NCBI GenBank assembly: GCA_023387755.1
Contig: JAEWHO010000027.1
Coordinates: 1 to 9,566 of the forward strand
DNA length: 9,566 nt
Direction: 5' to 3'
Source: Actinomycetes bacterium
GTDB taxonomy: Bacteria > Actinomycetota > Actinomycetes > Actinomycetales > Actinomycetaceae
The notes under the pieces are model-generated. The model did not search any database, was not told the origin of the DNA, and worked only from the letters and a program-made list of their open reading frames with translations. Below are positions 1-7,217 of this stretch, one piece after another (position 1 is the stretch's first letter; the number at the start of each line of letters is the position of its first letter). The translations under genes were made by a program, and so were the position numbers.

Positions 1-1509
1 CGGGATTCGCTGCTGCTGCACACCCCCGAGTCCCTGGCGAGCCGAGCCCGCCTGGATGTGCGCATTAATACCGAGGTCACTGCAATCGATCCTGCCGCCC
101 ATACGGTGACGGCTCGCGGCCCGCAGGGTGAATACACCGAGTCCTATGACAAGCTCATCCTCTCCCCCGGCGCGCGCGGTATTACTCCGCCCTTTGCCGG
201 CGCCGATCATCCGGCCGTCTTCCCGCTGCGCACCATCCCACAGATGGACGCCCTTATCGCTCGCATGGAACAGGTACAGGCCGAGGGCAGTCGACAGCCG
301 CGCGCCGTGGTGCTGGGGGCCGGGTTTATCGGTTTGGAAGCGGTCGAAGCGCTCGTTCATCGCGGTTTCGCGGTGACCATTGTGGAGTTCGCCCCGCACG
401 TACTCCCGCCCGTTGACGCGGACCTCGCTACCCTTATCCACCGGGAATTGCGCCGCCACGGCGTGGATCTGCGTCTAGGCGTGGGTGCCAGCGCCATTTC
501 CGACGCCGAGACTGGCGTAACGGTACAGCTCAGTGACGATACTTCACTGGAGGCCGACCTCGTGGTTATGAGCGTTGGGGTGCAGCCGCGTAGTGAGTTG
601 GCGGCCGCAGCAGGCTTGGAGATTGGTGAACGTGGGGCTATCGTCGTCGACGCGAATCAAGTGACCTCGGATCCCGATATCCTCGCGTGTGGCGACGCCG
701 TCCAGGTGACCTTCGCGGATGGGCGGGTGGCACCGGTGCTATTGGCCGGGCCCGCGAACCGGCAAGGACGGCGAGCAGCTGACGTAGCCCTTGGGCATGC
801 GGGCACGCCTCAACAGCCCGTCCTTGGAACCGCCGTGGTGCGCGTGTTTGACCTCGTGGCCGCAGTAACCGGCTCGAACTCCCGCACCCTCACCCAGGCC
901 GGGATTGAGCATGAGGTGGTGCGCGTACACGGCCCGAGCCACGCCGGCTACTACCCCGGCGCTAGCCAAATCCATATCAACGCCACCTTCAGCCCGGACG
1001 GGCGACTGCTCGGCGCACAGGCCGTGGGCGCCGATGGTGCCGATAAGCGGATCGACGTGCTCGCAACTGCGCTGCGGGCGGGGATGACCGCCGATGATCT
1101 GGCCGAACTGGAACTGACGTATGCTCCGCCCATTGGCGCCGCCAAGGATGTAGTGAATATGGTCGGGTTTGTGGCTCAAAATGCGCTCAGCGGTATGGCC
1201 CCGAGCTGGGATTGGGATGATCTGGGTGACGTCCTTGCCAACGACTTCCTGCTCGATGTGCGCGGCGTGAGTGAGGCGGCCGAGAACTTCCACCTCGACC
1301 AGGCCACCGTTATTCCGCTGCCTGAGCTGCGCGAACGAATCGAGGAAGTACGCGAGCTGGCGGAGGGGCGCACCATCGCCCTGTACTGCCAGTCAGGGGT
1401 GCGCTCCTACCTGGCACAGCGGATCTTGCAGGCGCATGGATGCACCGTCCGGAACTACACCGGCGGCGCACTCAGCATGAGTATGGCTGCCGAGGCGAGC
1501 CAAGGCTAG
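1..1509 (+). CDS. CoA-disulfide reductase-like FAD/NAD(P)H oxidoreductase with C-terminal rhodanese domain (5' partial)
   Basis: This is a cytoplasmic pyridine nucleotide-disulfide oxidoreductase. Family members use FAD and NAD(P)H to reduce CoA disulfide, persulfides or polysulfides, and the rhodanese domain carries sulfane sulfur. The frame is open from base 1 to the TAG at 1507-1509 (502 residues), and the residues before the first possible start (GTG at 58) already match the family, so the gene begins upstream. About 50 N-terminal residues seem to be missing, including the FAD-binding GxGxxG and the redox cysteine, so the active site cannot be checked. Visible landmarks, numbered from base 1: LILSPGA, the NAD(P)-binding GAGFIG at 106-111, ACGDA (GDA at 231-233), the family motif LAGPANRQGR, a dimerisation domain at about 270-390, and a rhodanese domain at about 405-500 with the active-site loop YCQSGVRS (Cys463). 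The usual GHIPGA-like rhodanese stretch is diverged. Its stop overlaps the stop of the convergent membrane gene. The exact substrate is uncertain. Confidence 0.9.
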   Translation, partial: RDSLLLHTPESLASRARLDVRINTEVTAIDPAAHTVTARGPQGEYTESYDKLILSPGARGITPPFAGADHPAVFPLRTIPQMDALIARMEQVQAEGSRQPRAVVLGAGFIGLEAVEALVHRGFAVTIVEFAPHVLPPVDADLATLIHRELRRHGVDLRLGVGASAISDAETGVTVQLSDDTSLEADLVVMSVGVQPRSELAAAAGLEIGERGAIVVDANQVTSDPDILACGDAVQVTFADGRVAPVLLAGPANRQGRRAADVALGHAGTPQQPVLGTAVVRVFDLVAAVTGSNSRTLTQAGIEHEVVRVHGPSHAGYYPGASQIHINATFSPDGRLLGAQAVGADGADKRIDVLATALRAGMTADDLAELELTYAPPIGAAKDVVNMVGFVAQNALSGMAPSWDWDDLGDVLANDFLLDVRGVSEAAENFHLDQATVIPLPELRERIEEVRELAEGRTIALYCQSGVRSYLAQRILQAHGCTVRNYTGGALSMSMAAEASQG

Positions 1510-2735
1510 GCACGGCGGCGGCTGGCACCGTATTTAACGCAGAGGGCCTGGTGGACTTCCCGTTCCGCCCGGCCTTCCTGCTTATCGGTGGCGTAGGCAC
1601 CGGCAAAGCTGAGCACGCTTACACCTGCGAGCAAGGCGCTGACTTTGATATAGGTAAGGGTTACCGGCAAGATCACCTCGTTTACGCTGAGGTAGGCCGG
1701 GGCGAGGTCGGTCCACTTCTGTTCGACGGCGTATGGGATAGCAAGAACGCAAAAGCCCAGCAGGAAAACGAAAACGACTCCCCCAAATACGAGCGCCTGC
1801 CAGGTGTGGGTCATGACTTGCAGAGCTGTGAGGTTGATCTGTTCGCGCCGCGTGACCGCAACATGTATGTTTGCCCGCTGTAGCGTGCGCCGTCGGGAGC
1901 CAGTGACCGCGAGCGCGGGAATTTCGCCGGTCCGAACAAAACCGTCAAAGGCCTCGCGTGTAAATCCCTGCTCAACAATCCCTTCTACGCGCTCGTGCAA
2001 AGTACGAGCCAGGAGCGCCACCGATAACCCAATGAGCGTGAATACGACGGCGGTGAGCCGCTGGAGGGAGACAGCGGCCGATACCTGCCAGGTTTCTGCT
2101 GAAAAGAACGCGAACAGGAAGGACAGTACCGTCAGGGGGAGGGCTTTGGCTGCCACCGGAATCATGGGACTGATCTCGCTGCGGGCATAGCGCCAACCGG
2201 CACTGAGAACGCTACCAACCCCCCACCGCACCAATAGGAGGGCAAGGAGTACTGCCACTAGACGGATGATGAACCACAGCGCCAGTCGAGTGGGGCTGGA
2301 GGATAGGATGCCGGAAAAATCGATACCTAAGCGGGCACCGAGCGGGCCGATCACGAAAATGAGCAGCGCACTCCCGCCCAACCACTGCCGGATACGTTCA
2401 CTACAGCGTGCTACCAACCACGCCACGACGACGGCGCTAGCCAGCCCGATAGCGGGGACGACCAGGGTGGCCAGGGCCAGCAGGTCGTCGACCACCTGTT
2501 CGGCGTCGGCCCGATCTCCCAGTCCGCGCTGGTTAAGGCGCTCAAGGGCCGGGGAACGCAATAGTGCTGCCATAATCGCGGTGCTGGCGAGTGCGGCGAT
2601 CTGGGCGGCCAAGGCGAAGACCGCCAGGGGGGCAATCCGGGCGATCAGTTGGGGCCAGGTTGAGCGGTGAGTGCTGAAAGCGGGGAGGCCGTGGTCGAGG
2701 AACCAGCGCTCGGCCGGCGGTAGGTCTGTGTACAT
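1506..2735 (-). CDS. Polytopic membrane protein of unknown function
   Basis: I do not recognise the function of this 409-residue protein. It begins MYTDLPPAERWFLDHGLPAF, a soluble start, and then has about eight hydrophobic segments, roughly at 34-58, 84-109, 121-139, 150-176, 196-213, 225-243, 314-336 and 363-382. A soluble, charged stretch at about 244-310 separates two hydrophobic halves, and the tail is basic (ASRRRA). No catalytic or transport motif was seen. The ATG at 2735 is chosen because an AGGAG ribosome binding site lies 7 nt upstream. The frame stays open to 3086, but that extension is low-complexity Ser/Pro/Arg sequence antisense to the coding frame of the oxidoreductase gene. 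The gene follows the oxidoreductase after a 10-nt gap. Its Shine-Dalgarno overlaps that gene's TAG stop (TAGGAGAG), so the two are probably co-transcribed and translationally coupled. It ends tail to tail with the gene at 1-1509. Confidence 0.82.
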   Translation of the reverse strand: MYTDLPPAERWFLDHGLPAFSTHRSTWPQLIARIAPLAVFALAAQIAALASTAIMAALLRSPALERLNQRGLGDRADAEQVVDDLLALATLVVPAIGLASAVVVAWLVARCSERIRQWLGGSALLIFVIGPLGARLGIDFSGILSSSPTRLALWFIIRLVAVLLALLLVRWGVGSVLSAGWRYARSEISPMIPVAAKALPLTVLSFLFAFFSAETWQVSAAVSLQRLTAVVFTLIGLSVALLARTLHERVEGIVEQGFTREAFDGFVRTGEIPALAVTGSRRRTLQRANIHVAVTRREQINLTALQVMTHTWQALVFGGVVFVFLLGFCVLAIPYAVEQKWTDLAPAYLSVNEVILPVTLTYIKVSALLAGVSVLSFAGAYATDKQEGRAEREVHQALCVKYGASRRRA

Positions 2736-2745
2736 GGCGACTCTC

Positions 2746-3933
2746 CTAGCACCCACAAACCCGGGCCGCGCCCTCCTGGTGGGCCCGGAAGTAGGCTGCG
2801 ACCGGCTGCGCCACCGGGGCGATATCGACCGGCCGGGAGCCTTCCCGCAGGGATTGGGTGGCGGCGATTCCGGCAGCGACGGCTTCGCGGGCGGCGAGCG
2901 GGTTCGTATCGGTGGGGCCGCCGTCTGTGATAAAGCGCATGAACTCAGCAACCGTGAGGGCATCCGCGTCCCCGTGGCCGACAGCGTCGCCTTTAATGGG
3001 GAACTCGGCATCGGCGTCCGCGCGGTAGTCGGAGCGGGTATTCCAGAGTTTGACGACGCCGCCCTCGCCGTCACCGAAATTCTCAATCCGCCCCTCGGTT
3101 CCGATAACCGTGTAATTGCGCCAATAATCCGGCGTGAAATGGCATTGCTGGTAGGACGCTAAAACCCCCGATTCCATGCGCATAAGCATCATGGAAATAT
3201 CCTCCACGTCGATGACGGGGTTAAGGCCGCGCTGGGCCGCTGGAGGATAGTTATCGAGGGAGAACCACTGCCCCATCAGCTCGCGGGAATTATCGCGCCG
3301 GTCGGTGACGTCACCGTAGACCATGAGGTCCCCCATGGCGGTTACCTGGCGGGTGACTGAGCCGGCCAGCCAGTGCATGACGTCAATATCGTGGGCGCCT
3401 TTCTGCAGCAGCAAGCCCGTTCCGCCTGCCCGGGTGGCATGCCAGTCTTTGAAATAATAGTCTCCGCCGTGGCCCACAAAATGGCGGGTCCAGATCGCTT
3501 TTACTTCCCCGATATCACCGCGCTGAATAATCTCGTGCATCAGCCGCACCACATGCATATGGCGCATATTGTGGCCCACATATAGCCGTGTTCCGCTTTC
3601 ATATGCGGTCTGCAAAATAGCGTCCGCATCCGCCTGGGTAATTGCCAGCGGTTTTTCTAGATAGATCGGAATACCCGCACGGAGCAGTTCAATACTGACC
3701 TCAGCATGCGTGTGATCGGGGGAGGTAATAAAAGCAGCGTCCACCCCATAGTCAATCAACGCCCGCACATCGTTCACGTGGGCAACGCCCTCACCTAAAC
3801 GCTCCCGCACCCGCTGCGCCCCCACCGGGGAGGGATCAGCGGCGACGACGACGCGCCCGCCGCAGTCCTCACTAGCCAAGGCGAGGCGGCACCGTGCTCC
3901 CGCCCCTACGACTCCGATGCGAATATCCGACAT
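2746..3933 (-). CDS. Gfo/Idh/MocA-family NAD(P)-dependent oxidoreductase
   Basis: This is a 395-residue cytoplasmic dehydrogenase of the glucose-fructose/inositol oxidoreductase family. Members oxidise or reduce sugars, inositols and related polyols; the substrate here cannot be read from the sequence. The N-terminal Rossmann fold (about 1-125) begins IRIGVVGAGARCR. The dinucleotide loop has Cys15 where a third glycine is usual, and D33 (VVAADPSP) sits at the ribose-binding position. The EKP motif is at 93-95 (YLEKPLA). The C-terminal catalytic and substrate domain has K178 and HDID at 181-184 (LLQKGAHDIDVMHW), matching the family's Lys and His/Asp active-site residues. The length is normal for the family. 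The start ATG at 3931-3933 has a strong AAAAGGAG site at 3938-3945. It is first in a two-gene unit with the membrane protein and diverges from the irt operon. A function in siderophore metabolism is possible from location only and is not supported by motifs. Confidence 0.9.
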   Translation of the reverse strand: MSDIRIGVVGAGARCRLALASEDCGGRVVVAADPSPVGAQRVRERLGEGVAHVNDVRALIDYGVDAAFITSPDHTHAEVSIELLRAGIPIYLEKPLAITQADADAILQTAYESGTRLYVGHNMRHMHVVRLMHEIIQRGDIGEVKAIWTRHFVGHGGDYYFKDWHATRAGGTGLLLQKGAHDIDVMHWLAGSVTRQVTAMGDLMVYGDVTDRRDNSRELMGQWFSLDNYPPAAQRGLNPVIDVEDISMMLMRMESGVLASYQQCHFTPDYWRNYTVIGTEGRIENFGDGEGGVVKLWNTRSDYRADADAEFPIKGDAVGHGDADALTVAEFMRFITDGGPTDTNPLAAREAVAAGIAATQSLREGSRPVDIAPVAQPVAAYFRAHQEGAARVCGC

Positions 3934-3937
3934 GACG

Positions 3938-3945
3938 CTCCTTTT
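3938..3945 (-). promoter_or_regulatory. Ribosome binding site of the Gfo/Idh/MocA gene
   Basis: On the minus strand this reads AAAAGGAG, 4 nt before the ATG at 3933. It is a strong match to the anti-Shine-Dalgarno sequence at slightly short spacing and fixes this start. Confidence 0.75.
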
Positions 3946-3957
3946 CTCGACGCTCTT

Positions 3958-3963
3958 ATTTTA
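3958..3963 (-). promoter_or_regulatory. Candidate -10 element for the leftward two-gene unit
   Basis: Read on the minus strand this is TAAAAT, five of six matches to TATAAT, in a locally AT-rich patch. It predicts transcription starting near 3950 and a leader of about 17-20 nt carrying the AAAAGGAG site. No good -35 hexamer stands at 16-18 nt, so the promoter may need an activator or differ from this prediction. A second leftward -10-like TAACAT lies in the dyad at 4014-4019, also with a weak -35. Confidence 0.4.
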
Positions 3964-4003
3964 GCGATTCACTGCGTCGCGCCTCGGCCGTGCTCAACGC
4001 CGC

Positions 4004-4032
4004 TTGCGCGGTAATGTTACATCCCATAACAT
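4004..4032 (+). promoter_or_regulatory. Predicted promoter of the TetR-irtA-irtB operon
   Basis: A TTGCGC at 4004-4009 serves as -35 and a TAACAT at 4027-4032 as -10 (TANNNT type), with an ideal 17-bp spacer. The predicted start of transcription is near 4039-4040, at the left end of the iron box, giving a leader of about 33 nt. Most of the promoter lies inside the dyad at 4008-4038, so a protein bound there would block RNA polymerase. Confidence 0.5.
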
Positions 4033-4038
4033 TGCCGC
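4008..4038. promoter_or_regulatory. 31-bp inverted repeat, likely operator of the adjacent TetR regulator
   Basis: Two 12-bp arms, GCGGTAATGTTA and TAACATTGCCGC, are separated by the 7-bp spacer CATCCCA. Eleven of the 12 arm positions are complementary; the exception is T4012 against G4034. The right arm begins with the predicted -10 TAACAT. Size, symmetry and position just upstream of a TetR-family gene fit the usual autoregulatory operators of this family. Assigning it to this TetR is inference. It is unlikely to be a terminator, because no T-tract follows. Confidence 0.6.
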
Positions 4039-4039
4039 C

Positions 4040-4058
4040 GTAGGCAAGCCTTACCTGA
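4040..4058 (+). promoter_or_regulatory. DtxR/IdeR-type iron box
   Basis: The 19-bp sequence GTAGGCAAGCCTTACCTGA matches the recalled DtxR/IdeR consensus TWAGGTWAGSCTWACCTWA at 16 of 19 positions. The right half is nearly perfect, and the mismatches are at positions 1, 6 and 18. It lies directly downstream of the predicted -10, at the predicted transcription start, where an iron-loaded repressor would block initiation. The genes it precedes are a siderophore importer/reductase, exactly the expected target class. Its last two bases overlap the TetR gene's ribosome binding site. Confidence 0.75.
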
Positions 4059-4062
4059 GGAG
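4057..4062 (+). promoter_or_regulatory. Ribosome binding site of the TetR gene
   Basis: GAGGAG lies 10 nt before the ATG at 4073. It supports that start over the in-frame codon at 4004, which sits inside the promoter and operator region. Confidence 0.7.
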
Positions 4063-4072
4063 AACACACGTC

Positions 4073-4705
4073 ATGGGGGATTATCATCGCGGCCTAAATC
4101 CCGAGGTCATTGTCACGGCTGCGCGAAGACTAGGGTTAGCCAATCTTTCTGTAGCTGCCGTCGCGCAGGAGCTATCCGTTAGTACCGCAGCGATCTATCG
4201 CCATATCCCATCGCGCGAAGCGCTTGAGATCGCGGTACTCAATTCCTATCTTGAGGACTTCCACGTCTCCGGTCCAGTTACCTCAACCCGCGGATTTTTG
4301 CTGGATTTTAGCCAGCGCCTGTTCACGTTGGGCGCCAATCACCCCGGCCTGGCTCAAGGCTTATATCGCCACAGCCCACAGTGCCAAGAGGTACAGCGCA
4401 TCGACCACGAGGCAGCTACGCTCCTGCATGCGGCTGGACTCCCCTACGATATAGCCGGCGTTCTCGTCAGTACCGTGGCACTGGTATCGCTTAGCCTCAC
4501 CCACGCCGATCAGGAGGTACGCGCCCAAGCGGGGCAAGGCGCCGATGTAGCGGTCGATATCGGTACTGGCACTCCTCTCCCTGGCGCCCGGCGCTTTGCA
4601 TTGCTGATGGTCCCCCTCATTGATGGTCTGCTCAGCTACACCACGGACGTCACCGACGTCCGTGCCTTTCTGGCCCGTATCGAAGAAGGGACTTCCCGTG
4701 GGTAA
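4073..4705 (+). CDS. TetR-family transcriptional regulator, first gene of the irt operon
   Basis: This 210-residue DNA-binding repressor has the normal TetR length. The N-terminal helix-turn-helix lies at about 10-55. Its family core SVAAVAQELSVSTAAIYRHI is at about 26-45, with the recognition helix around STAAIYRHI, followed by SREALEIAV. The C-terminal 150 residues are helical and diverged, as expected of a ligand-binding and dimerisation domain, and do not reveal the ligand. The ATG at 4073 is chosen for its GAGGAG site; starting at 4004 would place promoter and operator inside the gene. Its 3' end overlaps the GTG of irtA by 8 nt, so it is co-transcribed and probably coupled to the transporter. 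It probably represses its own operon through the dyad at 4008-4038. A local regulator inside an iron-box operon suggests a second signal, perhaps a siderophore or a transported substrate (inference). Confidence 0.88.
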   Translation: MGDYHRGLNPEVIVTAARRLGLANLSVAAVAQELSVSTAAIYRHIPSREALEIAVLNSYLEDFHVSGPVTSTRGFLLDFSQRLFTLGANHPGLAQGLYRHSPQCQEVQRIDHEAATLLHAAGLPYDIAGVLVSTVALVSLSLTHADQEVRAQAGQGADVAVDIGTGTPLPGARRFALLMVPLIDGLLSYTTDVTDVRAFLARIEEGTSRG

Positions 4706-7217
4706 AGGTTTTCAAGGTACCCTTATGCGCCATCTCGGGGCTACCGAGCATCGCACCACCGTTCGCGCAGTGGAGATGGTCGCGCCTCATATGCGCCGTA
4801 TTCGGTTCCACGCCCCCACCGCTTTTGCCGACATCGTACTCACCCCTGGTACTTATGTGCGCGGCTGGTTCCCGGACGACTCCGGCAAAGAACACCAACG
4901 CGGTTACACCCTCATCGAAATCGATGAGGATGCACACGAATATTCCATTGACTTCCTCCTCCATGTGCCGTCCGGCCCCGCCGGTCAGTGGGCCGCTAAT
5001 GCTGAGGTGGGCGATGAGCTCGTGGTCAGTCCCTTCGGCGTGCGTCCCTTTGAGGTTCCCGATCCCCTCCCCCGCGGTTATCTCCTCATCGCTGATGCGG
5101 CCGGAATCCCTTGCGTCCGCGAACTGGCCGACTATATTCCCGACTCCATCCCCATTGAGCTCTATGTGGGGCAGTATCACGAGGAGGACCGGGATATTCC
5201 CTTACCGGAGCGCGAGAATCTGCGCGTCCACTGGATCCCTATGCATAGCGACGACGCCTTAGCTGCCGCGCTGGAGCAGCGCGACTGGCAGGAATGGAAG
5301 GCCGTGGTCATAGCCGAATCGGCGGCGGGACGTCACTGCCGCAAATATCTGCAACAGCAGGCCGGATTCCCCCGCAGTGAGATCAGCGGCCAGGCCTACT
5401 GGAAAGCTGGCAAACAGATGGGCACAAGCCGCGATCTAGAACTGTCGGCTCCAGCAACCGCCTCCCCCAAAACTGATGCTTCCAGCGCGCAGCCAACGCG
5501 CACCTGGAAGAACCACCGCGGCCGGGAATTATTGGCACCGGTACGCCCGGCTCTCTGGATTGCCGGCATAGCGGAAATCGCCATCACCGTAGTACAGCTA
5601 CTGCCATATCTCATCCTGGTAGAGATGGTGCGCACCCTCCTGGCCGATTCACCCCAGGCCAGTCAGGTAGAGCATATTCGGTACCTATGGCTGGTATTCC
5701 TCATCGTTTTCGGGCTCGGCGCCACCTTAGCGAGCGTGAGCGTCCTGGCGATGCACCTCGTCGATGCCCGCTTCACCTACGGGCTACGTCGTCGTCTTAT
5801 CCGCCAACTTACCCGCCTACCCCTGCAATGGTTCACCGAACGCAGTCGCTCAACCATATCGGCAGTAGTACGCGACGATACGCTCGCCCTCCATGCGCTC
5901 ATCACACATGCGGTCCCGGCGGCAGTCTCCGCAGTCGCATCCCCGCTGCTCATCCTGGCATATCTGTTCTACGTTGATTGGCGGATTGCCCTGGCCCTGC
6001 TGGTGCCCATTGTGGTGGCCCTGTGGCTCATGTACGTGATGATCTTCCGGTCCTTTGACGCGGCGGTTGCGGCACCGGCACGTGCCCGCCGCATGCAGGC
6101 GCAAGCCCGCGCCTATGTTGAAGCCCACCACGTAGTGGCCACGTTCCCACACACGGCCCGGTTTTATCGAGATGGCTTGGCAGAGTACCTCAATTTCTTA
6201 CGGACGTGGCAGCTCCCCTTTGCCAATCTTAAGACGGCGCTGACGCTCGTCACCCGGCCTATTACTCTCTTGACCCTCATCGTGGCCGTGGCTACCCCCC
6301 TAGTTCTGACCGGTTCCACACCAGTTCCCGATGCGCTCACATTCGTGTTTATCGGCACTACCTTCGCTTCCGCACTCCTAGCGATCGGCTACCAACTCCA
6401 AGAAGTGCGAGCAGGCTTGGAGGCTGCCAACCGCATCGCTGCAGTGCAGTGGGAACCCCCTCTGCCTCAGTGTGAGACGTCGCGTGCCGCAGTTACATCA
6501 TCCGCTGTACGCATCCGCGAGGTGGAATACGGATACCGCCCGGACTCACCCGTTCTACACGGCATCTCTTTGGATATTCCGGCAGGCACCCGCTGCGCGC
6601 TCGTTGGTCCTTCCGGCGCAGGTAAGTCCACCCTGGCATATTTGCTGGCGCGTTTTGCTGATCCAGACCACGGCACAATCCAGCTGGGCGGCGTCGATAT
6701 CCGCGATCTGACAACAGCTGATCTATACCGACATATCGGTTTCGTATTCCAAGACGTGGAGCTATTAGAAGCTTCCATCCACGACAATATCTCGCTGGGA
6801 AAACCTGGGGCTTGCCACGACGACGTTATCGCCGCCGCAAAAGCCGCTCATATTCATGAACGTATCTGTGCTTTACCGCAGGGATACAGCACAGTTATTA
6901 CGGACCGGACTGGCCTTTCCGGCGGAGAATTACAGCGCATAACTATTGCCCGGCTATTCCTGGCCGATCTTCCCGTCGTCATTCTCGATGAGGCCACCGC
7001 CTACGCCGATCCGGTGTGTGAACAGGCCGTCCATGCGGCCTTGGCAAAGCTAACGCAAGGACGCACGGTGGTGATGATTGCGCACCGCCTGGAAACAATT
7101 ACCGACTACGACATGATCGTCGTCATCGACGGCGGACGCATTGCGCAATGTGGAACGCATAGTGAATTACTCGCCCAAGGTGGGCGTTATCAGCAGATGT
7201 GGGAGGCACGGTTATGA
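4698..7217 (+). CDS. irtA: IrtA-like siderophore importer/reductase: SIP flavin domain fused to ABC half-transporter
   Basis: This 839-residue protein has the architecture of mycobacterial IrtA, which with IrtB imports Fe(III)-carboxymycobactin and reduces it at the inner membrane face. Residues 1-246 form a siderophore-interacting (ViuB-like) FAD domain with RGYT at 68-71, H89 with GPAGQW at 93-98, LLIADAAGIP near 129-138 and QAYWKAGKQMG at 232-242. A polar linker (about 247-275) leads to an exporter-fold membrane domain (about 276-585, about six helices). The nucleotide-binding domain (about 600-839) has Walker A GPSGAGKST at 637-645, Q685, signature LSGGE at 740-744, Walker B VVILDE ending at E765 and H796. 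The D-loop is TAYADP rather than SALD; I recall a similar TAFADP in M. tuberculosis IrtA. The GTG at 4698 is chosen because GKGFQGTLMRHLGA aligns with the recalled IrtA N-terminus and AAGGG lies 7 nt upstream. The ATG at 4620 lies deep in the TetR gene. The substrate siderophore is unknown. Confidence 0.92.
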   Translation: MGKGFQGTLMRHLGATEHRTTVRAVEMVAPHMRRIRFHAPTAFADIVLTPGTYVRGWFPDDSGKEHQRGYTLIEIDEDAHEYSIDFLLHVPSGPAGQWAANAEVGDELVVSPFGVRPFEVPDPLPRGYLLIADAAGIPCVRELADYIPDSIPIELYVGQYHEEDRDIPLPERENLRVHWIPMHSDDALAAALEQRDWQEWKAVVIAESAAGRHCRKYLQQQAGFPRSEISGQAYWKAGKQMGTSRDLELSAPATASPKTDASSAQPTRTWKNHRGRELLAPVRPALWIAGIAEIAITVVQLLPYLILVEMVRTLLADSPQASQVEHIRYLWLVFLIVFGLGATLASVSVLAMHLVDARFTYGLRRRLIRQLTRLPLQWFTERSRSTISAVVRDDTLALHALITHAVPAAVSAVASPLLILAYLFYVDWRIALALLVPIVVALWLMYVMIFRSFDAAVAAPARARRMQAQARAYVEAHHVVATFPHTARFYRDGLAEYLNFLRTWQLPFANLKTALTLVTRPITLLTLIVAVATPLVLTGSTPVPDALTFVFIGTTFASALLAIGYQLQEVRAGLEAANRIAAVQWEPPLPQCETSRAAVTSSAVRIREVEYGYRPDSPVLHGISLDIPAGTRCALVGPSGAGKSTLAYLLARFADPDHGTIQLGGVDIRDLTTADLYRHIGFVFQDVELLEASIHDNISLGKPGACHDDVIAAAKAAHIHERICALPQGYSTVITDRTGLSGGELQRITIARLFLADLPVVILDEATAYADPVCEQAVHAALAKLTQGRTVVMIAHRLETITDYDMIVVIDGGRIAQCGTHSELLAQGGRYQQMWEARL
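7201..7206 (+). promoter_or_regulatory. Ribosome binding site of irtB inside the end of irtA
   Basis: GGGAGG lies within the last irtA codons, 7 nt before the irtB ATG at 7214. It fixes that start over the in-frame ATG at 7199, which has no such site. Confidence 0.7.

Noticed and set aside
739..1293. Long open frame on the minus strand inside the CoA-disulfide-reductase-like gene
   Set aside because: It is antisense to a gene with clear family motifs, its translation shows no recognisable domain, and no ribosome binding site was noted.
1440..1883. Plus-strand open frame of 147 codons bridging the two convergent genes
   Set aside because: It lies antisense to the membrane-protein gene and starts inside the rhodanese-domain frame; the composition looks like a shadow of coding sequence.
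2736..3086. N-terminal extension of the membrane-protein gene
   Set aside because: The added residues are low-complexity Ser/Pro/Arg sequence read across the oxidoreductase gene in another frame; the ATG at 2735 has a good ribosome binding site.
4004..4072. Upstream start for the TetR gene
   Set aside because: It would put the promoter, dyad and iron box inside the coding region; the ATG at 4073 with GAGGAG gives a normal TetR N-terminus.
4620..4697. Upstream ATG start for irtA
   Set aside because: The extra residues are a frame-shifted reading of the TetR 3' end and do not resemble the IrtA N-terminus, which begins at the GTG at 4698.
4650..5180. Minus-strand open frame of 176 codons within irtA
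   Set aside because: Antisense to the siderophore-interacting domain; no domain signature or credible translation start.
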